From DATAXP01 sp963708675 (lineage in GTDB: Bacteria > Planctomycetota > Planctomycetia > Pirellulales > PNKZ01), in contig CAVPTO010000003.1 in the NCBI GenBank assembly GCA_963708675.1, forward strand, positions 434,001-498,000: a stretch of DNA of 64,000 nucleotides. The letters run 5' to 3'. Below are positions 9,418-17,612 of the stretch, one piece after another; within the stretch, counting starts at the first letter, position 1; every line of letters starts with the position of its first letter. Under the pieces are notes generated by a model, which saw only the letters and a list, made by a program, of their open reading frames with translations, had not been told where the DNA came from and ran no database searches. Position numbers and translations under genes: made by a program.

Positions 9418-10338
9418 GCCCGCCTGCGACACCGGTTGTTTTTCCATCACCGTGTCGATCAATCGTTTGAAGTGGTCGACGATTTGACGTCCGCCTACAG
9501 CGATGAAATCGTTGTGCCGTGCGCCGGGCACCATGAAGATGTCGACCGATCCAGGCGCCGCCTTGGCCAACGCTTCGGACATCGCCGCTGGAATCAGATC
9601 ATCGTCCGTGCCGTGTCCGATGAGAATCGGGCAATGGATGTCGGCGATCTTGCGCAGCGTTTCGAAGCGATGACGCAAAAACTTGTTCACCGGAAGGATC
9701 GGATACATCCGACGGCCCATGTCGACCATGCTCGTGAACGGACTGAGCATCATCAACCCAGCCGTTTCGTGACGCGACGCGATCTCGGCAGCCACGGCGG
9801 CCCCGAGGCTCCATCCGCCCACGATGATGCGGCTCGCGTCGATGTCGGGCTGTTCCACGAGCCACTGATACGCGGCCTCGGCCGACTCGTAACATCCGCT
9901 CTCGCTGGGGTGTCCAGTGCTCATGCCGTAGCCGACGTACTCGGGAATCATCACGTTCACGCCCAACCGGCGAAACGACGTCATCAAATCGCGAGACACG
10001 CTCAGGCACATGCCGTTGCCGTAGCAGAACAGCAGCGTGGGGCGTCGTGAGTCGTCGTCGTACAGACCATCAGGACCGATCGCCCGACCGAACAGCGCCA
10101 CGACCTTCTCGTTACTTTCAGTTGTCAGCGTGACGAGTTGTTCATCGGCCTTCGGCAGAACGTTGGCGTCCGCTCGGCCTCGAGTCGCCCGGCCCGGAAA
10201 AATCAGCGCCGCCTGGAAGTACGCAAAAAGCATGAGGATCACAATATAAAAGACCGTGAGAACGAGAAAGGCCCTACGGAAACGGCGACGCCACGTCGGC
10301 TTTGCCTGCATCGGAGTGTTGGTTGGGATTGTCGCCAT
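9412..10338 (-). CDS. Membrane-anchored alpha/beta hydrolase at the end of the H4MPT operon
   Basis: A basic N-terminus and one transmembrane helix (about residues 22-44) are followed by an alpha/beta-hydrolase domain. The nucleophile elbow is GWSLGAA, the acid is probably in GHGTDDDLIP, and the His in GARHNDF; the layout resembles Bem46/ABHD13-type proteins. It starts six bases after the beta-RFAP synthase gene and so is probably co-transcribed with the H4MPT genes. A role in that pathway is not established and it may simply be a passenger. Its 3' end overlaps the convergent aminotransferase gene by six bases. Confidence 0.8.
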   Translation of the reverse strand: MATIPTNTPMQAKPTWRRRFRRAFLVLTVFYIVILMLFAYFQAALIFPGRATRGRADANVLPKADEQLVTLTTESNEKVVALFGRAIGPDGLYDDDSRRPTLLFCYGNGMCLSVSRDLMTSFRRLGVNVMIPEYVGYGMSTGHPSESGCYESAEAAYQWLVEQPDIDASRIIVGGWSLGAAVAAEIASRHETAGLMMLSPFTSMVDMGRRMYPILPVNKFLRHRFETLRKIADIHCPILIGHGTDDDLIPAAMSEALAKAAPGSVDIFMVPGARHNDFIAVGGRQIVDHFKRLIDTVMEKQPVSQAGS

Positions 10339-10344
10339 GAGGAC

Positions 10345-11316
10345 TTACTCGACGATAGGTTCGATGACAGCACCCCGGTTGCTCGGTGCGGCGATGATCG
10401 TCTGTATTGCGCCTCCGACGTCATGTTGCCGCACCTGTGCGACCAATTGCTCTGCTTCTTCAGTATTGCTCAAAAGCGCGGCGACGGTCGGCCCCCAAGA
10501 ACTCTGCGCAACCCCATGAACCCCCAAGCTTTTCGCGAGTTCGATCATCGGCACGGCGTCGACACTGGCGTAGTTGCCGCCTTGCTGCGAGGCGAAACAC
10601 TCGCCGGCCAATCGCCCGAATTCCTCTAGGGCTTTGCTAAAGGCATCGAAGTTCGCCGATTGCGCTGCAGGGACAAGCCGTGACAGCGCGATGTCGTAAA
10701 GTTCGGCCGTGCGCGATTCGGAAACAGACGGCAAGTTGCGGAACGCTGCCCGCTCTGCATCGCCGGAAAGCCCCACCGCTTTCGCGGGTCGCAGCAGCAC
10801 GAATCGCCACGCACTCGGCAACGGCACTGCGGTCAACAGTGGCGGAACTTCCTCGCCGGCGAGTTTGCCCGGATCGACAAGCAATCCACCGCGAAAAAAG
10901 CCGTGCGTGCCGATGCTCGATCGCCGTGCGCGGCCCGCGATCTTCGCCAAGGCTTCTGGCTCGCGAGATCCTCGACCGGCGAGTGCGTCCAATGCCGCGG
11001 CGATCGACAACGCCAACTGCGTGCCGCTTCCTAAACCGACATGCGGCTGCGGGGCTCGTTCGATTTGGATGTAACATCCCGCGGCAGGCGCCTCGTTGCC
11101 CATCGCTGCGAGAATGGACCGTGCGCGTTCGATGGCTTGCTCGGCCATCGGGCCACTTGCCGTGATCGTGTCCGCGAGCGAAATCGTCAGACACAATCCC
11201 GGCGAGTCGATCATCACGCCGACGCCGCCGAATTGCCGCACGTCGGATCGTCCGAACGAAAACATTCCGAAGTGCAACCGACTCGGCGCCGTCACGCGAA
11301 CTCGTGCGTTACTCAT
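10345..11316 (-). CDS. mptG: Beta-ribofuranosylaminobenzene 5'-phosphate synthase
   Basis: This GHMP-kinase-family enzyme joins phosphoribosyl pyrophosphate to p-aminobenzoate with release of CO2 and PPi, the first committed step of methanopterin synthesis. It begins with the characteristic TAPSRLHFGMF segment, has FGGVGVMID, and carries the GHMP loop HVGLGSGTQLALSIA. It ends with the SSWGPTVAAL region typical of the family. I chose the ATG at 11316 because AGGGAG lies about 8 bases upstream; an in-frame GTG at 11325 is the alternative. Length is 323 aa, as expected. It sits between the DUF447 gene and the hydrolase, downstream of the p-aminobenzoate genes that would make its substrate. Confidence 0.9.
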   Translation of the reverse strand: MSNARVRVTAPSRLHFGMFSFGRSDVRQFGGVGVMIDSPGLCLTISLADTITASGPMAEQAIERARSILAAMGNEAPAAGCYIQIERAPQPHVGLGSGTQLALSIAAALDALAGRGSREPEALAKIAGRARRSSIGTHGFFRGGLLVDPGKLAGEEVPPLLTAVPLPSAWRFVLLRPAKAVGLSGDAERAAFRNLPSVSESRTAELYDIALSRLVPAAQSANFDAFSKALEEFGRLAGECFASQQGGNYASVDAVPMIELAKSLGVHGVAQSSWGPTVAALLSNTEEAEQLVAQVRQHDVGGAIQTIIAAPSNRGAVIEPIVE

Positions 11317-11337
11317 GCTCCGCACTCCCTGCGCTTC

Positions 11338-11925
11338 TCACGAGGTGAAATCCTGCGGCGCCATCGGACTGGCCTCCTGAACGTAGTGTTCGAGAAAAGC
11401 GAACGCCCGACGCTCCGCCTCGCCGCCGGTCTTTTCGATGAGCGGCCGCAGTCGCGAAAAGTCCTCTATGATCTGCTCGATCGGCAACAGTTGAACACGC
11501 GTCGCCAGTATGGCCGCTTCGACGACCGCATGTTTCGCGCGATTGAGCCCGAAGAAATCGCGGCGATGACCTCGATCAACGACGTTGGCGATGATCTGCG
11601 TGCGCGGTCGGCTGTCGTCAAGCTCGACGACTTTGACGGCGTACCATCGACAGCAGTCGGCCAAGATCCAACCTTTGACCGCGTCGGCAGCGATCATTTT
11701 CGGCATGGGCTCGACTTTGCCGACCGCGGCGTGGGCGAGCAGTTCAACATCGTCGGTGACGTGAAAGACCCCCTGCCCCGTGCGCTTGAGATTCTTGTAC
11801 GTCGTGGAAGTTTGATATGGCCGCAACTCCAGGCGAGTCATCGCGGCATCGACGATCGGCCCCATCGGCGCGATGTTCACCGTGCCGTCTTCGGCGACCG
11901 TCGTCATGATGCCTTCGAGAATCAT
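11338..11925 (-). CDS. DUF447 family protein of the H4MPT cluster
   Basis: The 195 aa protein begins MILEGIMTTV and contains NIAPMGPIVD, LRPYQTSTTYKNL and GVFHVTDDVE, the course I recognise from DUF447 proteins. These have a flavin-reductase-like split-barrel look and occur beside methanopterin genes in methanogens, methylotrophs and planctomycetes. Their reaction is not established. It lies between pabA (14 bases upstream) and the beta-RFAP synthase gene (about 20 bases downstream), so it is almost certainly co-transcribed. Assignment to the H4MPT pathway rests on this repeated gene neighbourhood rather than on known biochemistry. Confidence 0.8.
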   Translation of the reverse strand: MILEGIMTTVAEDGTVNIAPMGPIVDAAMTRLELRPYQTSTTYKNLKRTGQGVFHVTDDVELLAHAAVGKVEPMPKMIAADAVKGWILADCCRWYAVKVVELDDSRPRTQIIANVVDRGHRRDFFGLNRAKHAVVEAAILATRVQLLPIEQIIEDFSRLRPLIEKTGGEAERRAFAFLEHYVQEASPMAPQDFTS

Positions 11926-11939
11926 GCGCGGCGGCCACC

Positions 11940-12614
11940 TCAGAACGACAGCGGCACGGCTGGGGGTTCGTACGAGGGAACGATCGCGCTGTGCCAGGCG
12001 TCGGTGGTCATGCTTACGTCGTCGGGCTTGACCGACCTCGCTTCGCGTCCCGCCATGCGAATGAAGTTCGCGAGCAAATCGTAACCGTGGTCGGTGAGAA
12101 TCGACTCGGGATGAAACTGAACGCCCACGACCGGCAAGTCGCGATGTTCGATCGCCATGATCACGCCGTCGCTGCTTGACGCCGTAACCTTCAATTCGTC
12201 TGGCATCGACGACGGTTCGACCACCAGCGAATGGTAACGCCCCGCGTTGAACGGGTTCGGCAGCTTCGCGAACACGCCTCGCCCGTCATGCGACACCGCT
12301 GAGGAACGACCGTGCATCGGCTGCGTGGCTCGGACGATTTTCGCTCCCAGCGCTTGCGCGATCGCCTGATGCCCGAGACACACGCCGAGCATCGGCACGC
12401 GGCGATAGAGTTGTCGCACAACGTCGAGCGAGCATCCGGCTTCGTCGGGCGTGCAAGGCCCGGGAGAAATGATGACCGCACACGGATTCAAGCGTTCGAT
12501 CGCAGCGACGTCCAAGGCGTCGTTACGCACGACATGCGTCGCGTGGCCGAGACGCTCGACGTAGCGTGCCAGGTTGAACACGAAACTGTCGTAGTTGTCG
12601 ATCAGCAGGATCAT
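11940..12614 (-). CDS. pabA: Aminodeoxychorismate synthase glutaminase subunit
   Basis: This class I glutamine amidotransferase supplies ammonia to PabB for conversion of chorismate to 4-amino-4-deoxychorismate. The opening MILLIDNYDSF, the oxyanion strand ISPGPCTPDEAG, the nucleophile Cys in GVCLGHQAI, and the His/Glu pair in VQFHPES are all present. I start at the ATG at 12614; the open frame extends to 12698 but those 28 residues precede the conserved first strand. The length of 224 aa is slightly long because of a C-terminal tail. PabA and TrpG cannot be separated by sequence alone. The neighbouring PabB-type partner and beta-RFAP synthase point to p-aminobenzoate. Confidence 0.88.
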   Translation of the reverse strand: MILLIDNYDSFVFNLARYVERLGHATHVVRNDALDVAAIERLNPCAVIISPGPCTPDEAGCSLDVVRQLYRRVPMLGVCLGHQAIAQALGAKIVRATQPMHGRSSAVSHDGRGVFAKLPNPFNAGRYHSLVVEPSSMPDELKVTASSSDGVIMAIEHRDLPVVGVQFHPESILTDHGYDLLANFIRMAGREARSVKPDDVSMTTDAWHSAIVPSYEPPAVPLSF

Positions 12615-12639
12615 GATTCTGGTGGGGCAAATTCGTACA

Positions 12640-14052
12640 TCATCGAAGCGAACGCAGCAAACCTTCAGCCTTGTGCCACGTCTCTTCGTATTCGGCACGC
12701 GGGTCGCTTTGTGCGGTGATGCCGCCCCCGACCGGAGCCTGCCACCAGCCGGCCGCCGCAGTGATCGATCTTATCAGAATACTCGAGTCGAAACCCCCAT
12801 CAAAGCCGAAGTACGCCAGCGATCCGCAGTACGCGCCACGTGCCGTCGGCTCCAGCTCCGAAATGATTTGCATCGCGCGAACCTTGGGGGCGCCGGTGAT
12901 CGATCCGCCCGGTAATGCAGCGCGAAGTAAATCGATCGAACTTTTTCCGGGACGCAACTGACCGCACACGGCAGACACGAGGTGTTGCACGTACTCATAG
13001 CGTTCGATCTCGCACAACTGCGTGACGCGCACGCTCTCAGGCAGACACACTTTCGACAGATCGTTGCGAAGCAAGTCGACGATCATCACGTTCTCGGCGC
13101 GATCTTTGGCGCTGGCTTGCAGTTCGCTGCCGATGAACAAGTCGGCCTCGGCGTGACTCGTGCGTGGCCGTGTGCCCTTGATCGGTCGTGCCTCGACCTG
13201 GCCATCGACGACGCGCAGCAACCGCTCGGGCGAAGCGCTGACGATTTGCTGCGAGCCGAAGTCGAAATAGCCTGCGAACGTGGCGGGATTGCGCTGCCGC
13301 AGACGTTGGTACAACGTGAATGCGTTGTCGTGCGCCGGGAAAAGCAGGCGATGCGACAGGTTCACCTGAAAAATGTCGCCAGCGTGGATATAGGCGATCG
13401 CGCGGTCAACGGCACGCAGATAGTCGTCAGCCGAAAAGTTGCTCGTGAGTTCAGGAATCGACGTCGCGAATTGCGGCGCAAGACCTTCGACACCCAGTCG
13501 CTCAACATTGCTTGCTGGCTGCGAGTGATGACTTGGACCCGTTAAAAGATCGCGGAAGAACTCAAGACGTTCGCTTGCTCGCCGCTTGCGGTTTCGCGCG
13601 TCCTCGGGAAATCCATGCGAAATGATCCACGCGCGATTCTCGACATGATCGAATGCCACGACCGTGTCGTACAACCCGACGGCAAGCGACGGCGTGCGAA
13701 ACTCGTCGAACCGCGCCGCCGCCACGGGCTCCCATTGTCGACCGAGGTCGTAACTCACCAGCCCCGCCGCCCCACCCTGGAACGGCGGTAGGCCGGCGAC
13801 GCTACAACTGCGAAAACTTTGCAGTCGCCGCGACAATACATCGAGCCCGTCCGCACGATCGCTCGGTAGCTCGATCGTTTCGAACGGATCGGCCGCGAGG
13901 AACGAGTAACGGCCGAGCTTGGGATCGCGCCGCGCACTGTCGAGAAAAATACAGTACGGCAATCGCGCGAAACGTTCGAGAAGTTCCGCAGGCTCGGGAA
14001 CGTCGTGAAGTTCCTCGACGAGCGGCTCGGCAATGTCGGCTTCCTGGCTCAT
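12640..14052 (-). CDS. pabB: Aminodeoxychorismate synthase component I
   Basis: This chorismate-utilising enzyme makes 4-amino-4-deoxychorismate with PabA. The diagnostic motif is PIKGTRPR: the Lys is the PabB nucleophile, whereas anthranilate synthase TrpE has Ala there (PIAGT). The family signature LPGGSITGAPKVRAM and the SPERLLRV region are present. Length is 470 aa, normal for PabB. The start ATG overlaps the preceding stop as ATGA, indicating translational coupling with the dihydropteroate-synthase-like gene. No separate 4-amino-4-deoxychorismate lyase (PabC) is seen in the operon. A 22-base stretch at 13582-13603 matches an intergenic palindrome and encodes a basic RKRRASE-type segment in a variable region. 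Confidence 0.92.
   Translation of the reverse strand: MSQEADIAEPLVEELHDVPEPAELLERFARLPYCIFLDSARRDPKLGRYSFLAADPFETIELPSDRADGLDVLSRRLQSFRSCSVAGLPPFQGGAAGLVSYDLGRQWEPVAAARFDEFRTPSLAVGLYDTVVAFDHVENRAWIISHGFPEDARNRKRRASERLEFFRDLLTGPSHHSQPASNVERLGVEGLAPQFATSIPELTSNFSADDYLRAVDRAIAYIHAGDIFQVNLSHRLLFPAHDNAFTLYQRLRQRNPATFAGYFDFGSQQIVSASPERLLRVVDGQVEARPIKGTRPRTSHAEADLFIGSELQASAKDRAENVMIVDLLRNDLSKVCLPESVRVTQLCEIERYEYVQHLVSAVCGQLRPGKSSIDLLRAALPGGSITGAPKVRAMQIISELEPTARGAYCGSLAYFGFDGGFDSSILIRSITAAAGWWQAPVGGGITAQSDPRAEYEETWHKAEGLLRSLR
13582..13603. repeat. Half-palindrome of repeat family C inside pabB
   Basis: These 22 bases are identical to part of the left arm of the perfect palindrome at 38218-38282. 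They are read in frame within pabB. Only one arm is present, so it may be a decayed insertion. Confidence 0.55.
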
Positions 14053-15476
14053 GCGTCGTCTTTGCGAATCTTCGTTTCGCGATGACTAATCTCGGAGCGC
14101 GTGAGAAAGCCCCAATCGAGCGCCTGGTCCTGCCGATAGTCTTTACCGAGCGTCAGCGCCGTCGTCGCCTTCGAGAGTTCATACCCAAGATAGAATGCGT
14201 GACTCGCATCGAGCCGATGGGCGCCGTGTTGCACGAGCAGCTCGAACAGGTCGAATGCGTCAGTCGCCTGCAGATGCACGCCACCGGAAATGAGATGCAA
14301 TTGGCCCCCTTCGGCAAAGAGGCGATAGTTTTGATCTTTGATGCTGCTGGCAAGGCGATCGAGTTCGGCCGGGCCAAGCTCGTGACGACGTGGATCGCGG
14401 AGCATCACAAGTCGCGGCTCGACTCGTTTGGGCAACGCGCGATGCTTGACCGAATAGTGCATGAGTCGCCGGGCCAGATCGCATTCGCGAACGCTGGTCT
14501 GCGCCCAGTTGATGACTTCGGTGGTCAGCACACTGCGAATGCCCAGCTCTTGGCAGAAGCCGATGAGAAGCACGTTGATCGCGGCGCTGTCGGCGTCGGT
14601 GAGTTCGGTCAGATTGCCGATGCCCATCATGATCTCTGCGTCAGGGTAACGATGCCGCACCGACAGATACCGCCCCAAGCTCGTGGCCATGCCAAAGCCG
14701 ATGGGTTCGAGAATCGCGTCGATCCGCAACCGCACGCCGCCGCGGGCAAGAAAGTCGACCGTCTCGTCGAGTCCTTCGAGATTTGCCGGCAAGTCGGGAA
14801 CGACGACGACTTCGCAACCCCAGTCGAGCGCGGCCTCGCGGTTGGCGGAGTTCACGGAAAGCACCAACTCCGCACCGGCGTGCACGGCGGGGGCTATTTC
14901 CGCCGGGTTCATGCTGTCGATCGACACGCGATGCCCCGCCTCGACAAGCGCCTTCACCACCTCGCCGACACCGGCCCACGCATCGCCGGGATCGCAACCG
15001 ACGTCGATCAAGTCGGCGCCAGCCGCTTTGTACGCCTCGGCCTGGGCGAGAATCTGCTTCAACGTCAGTCGCGGCGCGTGATTGATCTCGGCGAGAATCT
15101 GAATGTCGTACGCACCGTAGTCTTCGACCTTTTCGCGACCGAAGAACTCGGGCAAGTCGCGCAGATCCTTAGGCCCACGCTCAACGGGCAGGCCCGTGGC
15201 TGCGGAGATCGGCGACAAATCGCCCGCGCAGTAGCCGGGCACCAGGATGCGTGTCGCCTCGGGCGGAACGTTGAGTTTGCGGGCGATCCACTCGGGCGTC
15301 ATCAGCGCGGCGACCGTGATGCCGAGCACGCCGACCGAGTAATCCCACGCCGCCTTCTTCGACAGGTCTTCGAGCACCTGTCGCAGTGAATACTCGGCCA
15401 AACGTCCGGTGACGAAATGCCAATGCTCGCGCGGGACGGCGGTGGACTGCGCGACGGTGGGCGAGGCGTCAGTCAT
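14049..15476 (-). CDS. Dihydropteroate-synthase-like protein (DUF6513 type), H4MPT pathway
   Basis: The central part (about residues 140-380) follows a dihydropteroate-synthase TIM barrel: QAEAYKAAGADLIDVGCDPGD, HRVSIDSMNPAEI and LSVNSANR. It is longer (475 aa) than folate DHPS and has an N-terminal domain (HFVTGRLAEYSLRQVLEDL, then LLVPGYCAGD-like strand), as in the DHPS-related proteins of methanogens and planctomycetes. Its expected role is coupling of the pterin diphosphate to the ribofuranosylaminobenzene unit in methanopterin synthesis; this is inferred from fold and neighbourhood. The ATG at 15476 overlaps the SDR gene end by eight bases, and the stop overlaps the pabB start as ATGA. 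An open frame upstream to 15548 is not needed. Confidence 0.82.
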   Translation of the reverse strand: MTDASPTVAQSTAVPREHWHFVTGRLAEYSLRQVLEDLSKKAAWDYSVGVLGITVAALMTPEWIARKLNVPPEATRILVPGYCAGDLSPISAATGLPVERGPKDLRDLPEFFGREKVEDYGAYDIQILAEINHAPRLTLKQILAQAEAYKAAGADLIDVGCDPGDAWAGVGEVVKALVEAGHRVSIDSMNPAEIAPAVHAGAELVLSVNSANREAALDWGCEVVVVPDLPANLEGLDETVDFLARGGVRLRIDAILEPIGFGMATSLGRYLSVRHRYPDAEIMMGIGNLTELTDADSAAINVLLIGFCQELGIRSVLTTEVINWAQTSVRECDLARRLMHYSVKHRALPKRVEPRLVMLRDPRRHELGPAELDRLASSIKDQNYRLFAEGGQLHLISGGVHLQATDAFDLFELLVQHGAHRLDASHAFYLGYELSKATTALTLGKDYRQDQALDWGFLTRSEISHRETKIRKDDA

Positions 15477-16251
15477 TCGACGTGAGTCGCAATCCGCCAT
15501 TGACTGGAATCGTGTGGCCGGTGACGAATCCGGCCGAAGGCGAGACAAGGAACCGCGTCACTCGGGCGGCGTCTTCCGGCGTCCCCCAGCGATCGAGCAG
15601 GCTTTCTTTGCGAGCCCGCCGCTGCCATGCCTCGGAAGCGCCTTCGCCCCACGCGGTCTTGATCCATCCGGGAGCGACGCAGTTCACGCGCACTTCGGGA
15701 GCGAATGACTTTGCGAGACTGCGCGTGAAGGTCATGATCGCGCCTTTGATGGCGGCGAACAACTCGCCACTGTCGCCTGCCATCCCCTGCTCGGCCTGAT
15801 CCCAGCCGGTGTTGACGATCGCCCCGCTGCCGCGACTTTTCATTCGTGTACCGACGAGTCGCGACAACACCATCGTGGCAGTCACGTCGACCTTCCACAG
15901 ATGTTCCAGCTTCTGCTCGAACGACCACTTGGCGGCCGGGCCGGTAAGGACGTCGGCGCCGGCGTTGTTCACCCAAATGTCGACGCCACCGCGCCATCGC
16001 CAGGCTTCGTCGACCAACCTGCCGTGCGATGAGGACTCGGCGAGGTCGGCGAGTCGCACGTCGGCGTCGACTCCCAAAACTCGAATTTCTTCGGCCAGCG
16101 ACACGGCGGCGTCCTTCGAACGTCGGGTGTGGATTAGCACTGAAGCGCCTGCCGCGGCGAGTTCGAGGGCGGTGGCGCGGCCGATGCCGGTGGCGGCGCC
16201 GGTAACGACGGCGGTGAGGCCTGTGAGTTCGCGGGGTTGGGGGTCGGGCAT
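15469..16251 (-). CDS. SDR-family protein with altered catalytic motif, first gene of the H4MPT operon
   Basis: A Rossmann fold of the short-chain dehydrogenase type is clear from VVTGAATGIGRATALELA near the N-terminus, WVNNAGAD and the C-terminal SAGFVTGHTIPVNGG. The usual catalytic YxxxK is FAAIK here, so Phe replaces the Tyr, and the preceding Ser position (VNTGWDQ) is also changed. It probably still binds NAD(P)H, but classic SDR catalysis is doubtful. I start at the ATG at 16251; a GTG at 16266 is in frame. It overlaps the next gene by eight bases. As an operon member it might act in pterin reduction, a step performed by SDRs such as PTR1/FolM elsewhere, but the missing Tyr argues against a simple parallel. 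Confidence 0.75.
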   Translation of the reverse strand: MPDPQPRELTGLTAVVTGAATGIGRATALELAAAGASVLIHTRRSKDAAVSLAEEIRVLGVDADVRLADLAESSSHGRLVDEAWRWRGGVDIWVNNAGADVLTGPAAKWSFEQKLEHLWKVDVTATMVLSRLVGTRMKSRGSGAIVNTGWDQAEQGMAGDSGELFAAIKGAIMTFTRSLAKSFAPEVRVNCVAPGWIKTAWGEGASEAWQRRARKESLLDRWGTPEDAARVTRFLVSPSAGFVTGHTIPVNGGLRLTSND

Positions 16252-16310
16252 GAATTCAATGTACACAGCAGTGGAGGACGGGAACTAGCACAGACCCAGG
16301 GCAACTCAGA

Positions 16311-16332
16311 CCCACGGCAAGCATGCCGTGGG
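16311..16332. repeat. Short palindrome CCCACGGC...GCCGTGGG (family F)
   Basis: A 10-base-arm palindrome sits in the 160-base gap between the divergent SDR and FabD-like genes. A related palindrome occurs at 33253-33274. Confidence 0.5.
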
Positions 16333-16413
16333 CTTCGGGGGCGTTGGAGGATGCTATGATAGAGGAGGTCCGTTTCGCCCGAAGATTCGTCAGCGAAGAC
16401 GCCGCACGCCCGC

Positions 16414-17559
16414 ATGACGTTCCCACTCAAGGACCGCCTGATTGCCGCCGGCTTCGCCCTGCGCGGCTACAACCTCACCAACCTTGGGCGAACGCCGGAG
16501 TTGCTGGCGCATCGAGCGTATGGCCCGACGGTCGAGCGATGGCTTCGCGAGGCCTCGGAGATTTGCTCTAGCGCCTCGGGGCAAAAGATCGATCTCGTCG
16601 AGCGGGTGAAGGCGGGCCGCGAGAGCACGCTCGACACGTTCGCCGAAGACATCGGCCTGATCATGAGTGTCGAGCTTGCGCAGTTGGAGCTGTTGCGCGA
16701 GTTCTTCGGCATCGAGTTCAGCAAGGCCCGGCTGGCGATGGGTTACAGCCTTGGCGAGGTGGCGGCGCTCGTCGCCTGCGGCGTGTTTGAGATGGCCGAC
16801 GTGCTGACGCCGCTTGCCTCCTTCGCGGCGGACTGTGTGAAGCTGGCCGAGAACGCGACGATGGGCGTGTTGTTCTCGCGCGGGCCTGTGTTGAACCTCG
16901 AGGCGGTTGAGCGGCTATGCGTGCAGGTTACGTGCGAAGGACACGGCACGGTCGCGATCTCGTCGTACTTGGCGCCGAACACGGTGCTGCTGATCGGGCA
17001 GAACGACACGCTCGATCTCGTGAAGAACCGATTGAGCCAGGTGCTCGGCGAACAAGTGCATCTGCGAAAGAACACTGGTCGTTGGCCGCCGCTGCATACG
17101 CCGCTGTTGCGGGATTGCTCGATACCGAACCGCGCTGCGGTCGCCATGCGATCGATGCCGCACGGTCTCGTCGCTCCACAGCCGCCGATCCTGTCGCTCG
17201 TGACGGGCAAGACGAGCTACAACGATTTCAACAGCCGCGAGACGCTGACCAAGTGGCTCGACCACCCACAGAAATTGTGGGACGTGCTTTACGAGATTCT
17301 CTCGGTCGGCGTCGAAGTGTTGGTACACGTTGGCCCCGAGCCGAACCTGATTCCCGCGACGTTCAAACGTATCAGCGATAACGTGACGGCGCAGTTCAGT
17401 GGCACGCGGCTGAAACGACTACGCATGAGCACGATGCGCGGCATCGGCACGCGGGCGTGGCTGACGAAGGTGCTGCCGGGTCGCGTGGCGCTGTTGAGAG
17501 CGCCGTTTTTGGTGCACGTGATTTTGGAAGATTGGTTGTTGGAGCAGGAGGTTAAATAG
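16414..17559 (+). CDS. FabD-like acyltransferase (malonyl-CoA:ACP transacylase fold)
   Basis: The protein has the acyltransferase nucleophile motif GYSLGEVAALV (Ser112, matching GHSxGE of FabD) and a later LHTPLL segment whose His228 fits the catalytic His. HVGPEPNLIP resembles the C-terminal FabD strand. FabD moves malonyl from CoA to acyl-carrier protein; related domains occur in polyketide synthases. At 381 aa it is about 70 residues longer than FabD, and the N-terminal half is divergent. The usual Arg that binds the malonyl carboxylate was not identified, so the acyl substrate is open. No acp, fabH or fabG neighbours are present. It is divergent from the H4MPT operon and may share regulatory DNA with it. 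Confidence 0.72.
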   Translation: MTFPLKDRLIAAGFALRGYNLTNLGRTPELLAHRAYGPTVERWLREASEICSSASGQKIDLVERVKAGRESTLDTFAEDIGLIMSVELAQLELLREFFGIEFSKARLAMGYSLGEVAALVACGVFEMADVLTPLASFAADCVKLAENATMGVLFSRGPVLNLEAVERLCVQVTCEGHGTVAISSYLAPNTVLLIGQNDTLDLVKNRLSQVLGEQVHLRKNTGRWPPLHTPLLRDCSIPNRAAVAMRSMPHGLVAPQPPILSLVTGKTSYNDFNSRETLTKWLDHPQKLWDVLYEILSVGVEVLVHVGPEPNLIPATFKRISDNVTAQFSGTRLKRLRMSTMRGIGTRAWLTKVLPGRVALLRAPFLVHVILEDWLLEQEVK

Positions 17560-17612
17560 GGGACGCGTAAGTCTGGTGGGGCTTGGGGTGTCGCGACCAT
17601 GTGCTCACGAAT

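Noticed and set aside
11940..14052. Anthranilate synthase (trpE/trpG) interpretation of the chorismate genes
   Set aside because: The large subunit has PIKGT with the PabB-type Lys instead of PIAGT, and the neighbours need p-aminobenzoate.
13653..15389. 578-codon plus-strand frame across pabB and the DHPS-like gene
   Set aside because: It crosses two overlapping genes with clear families on the minus strand and itself has no recognisable motif.
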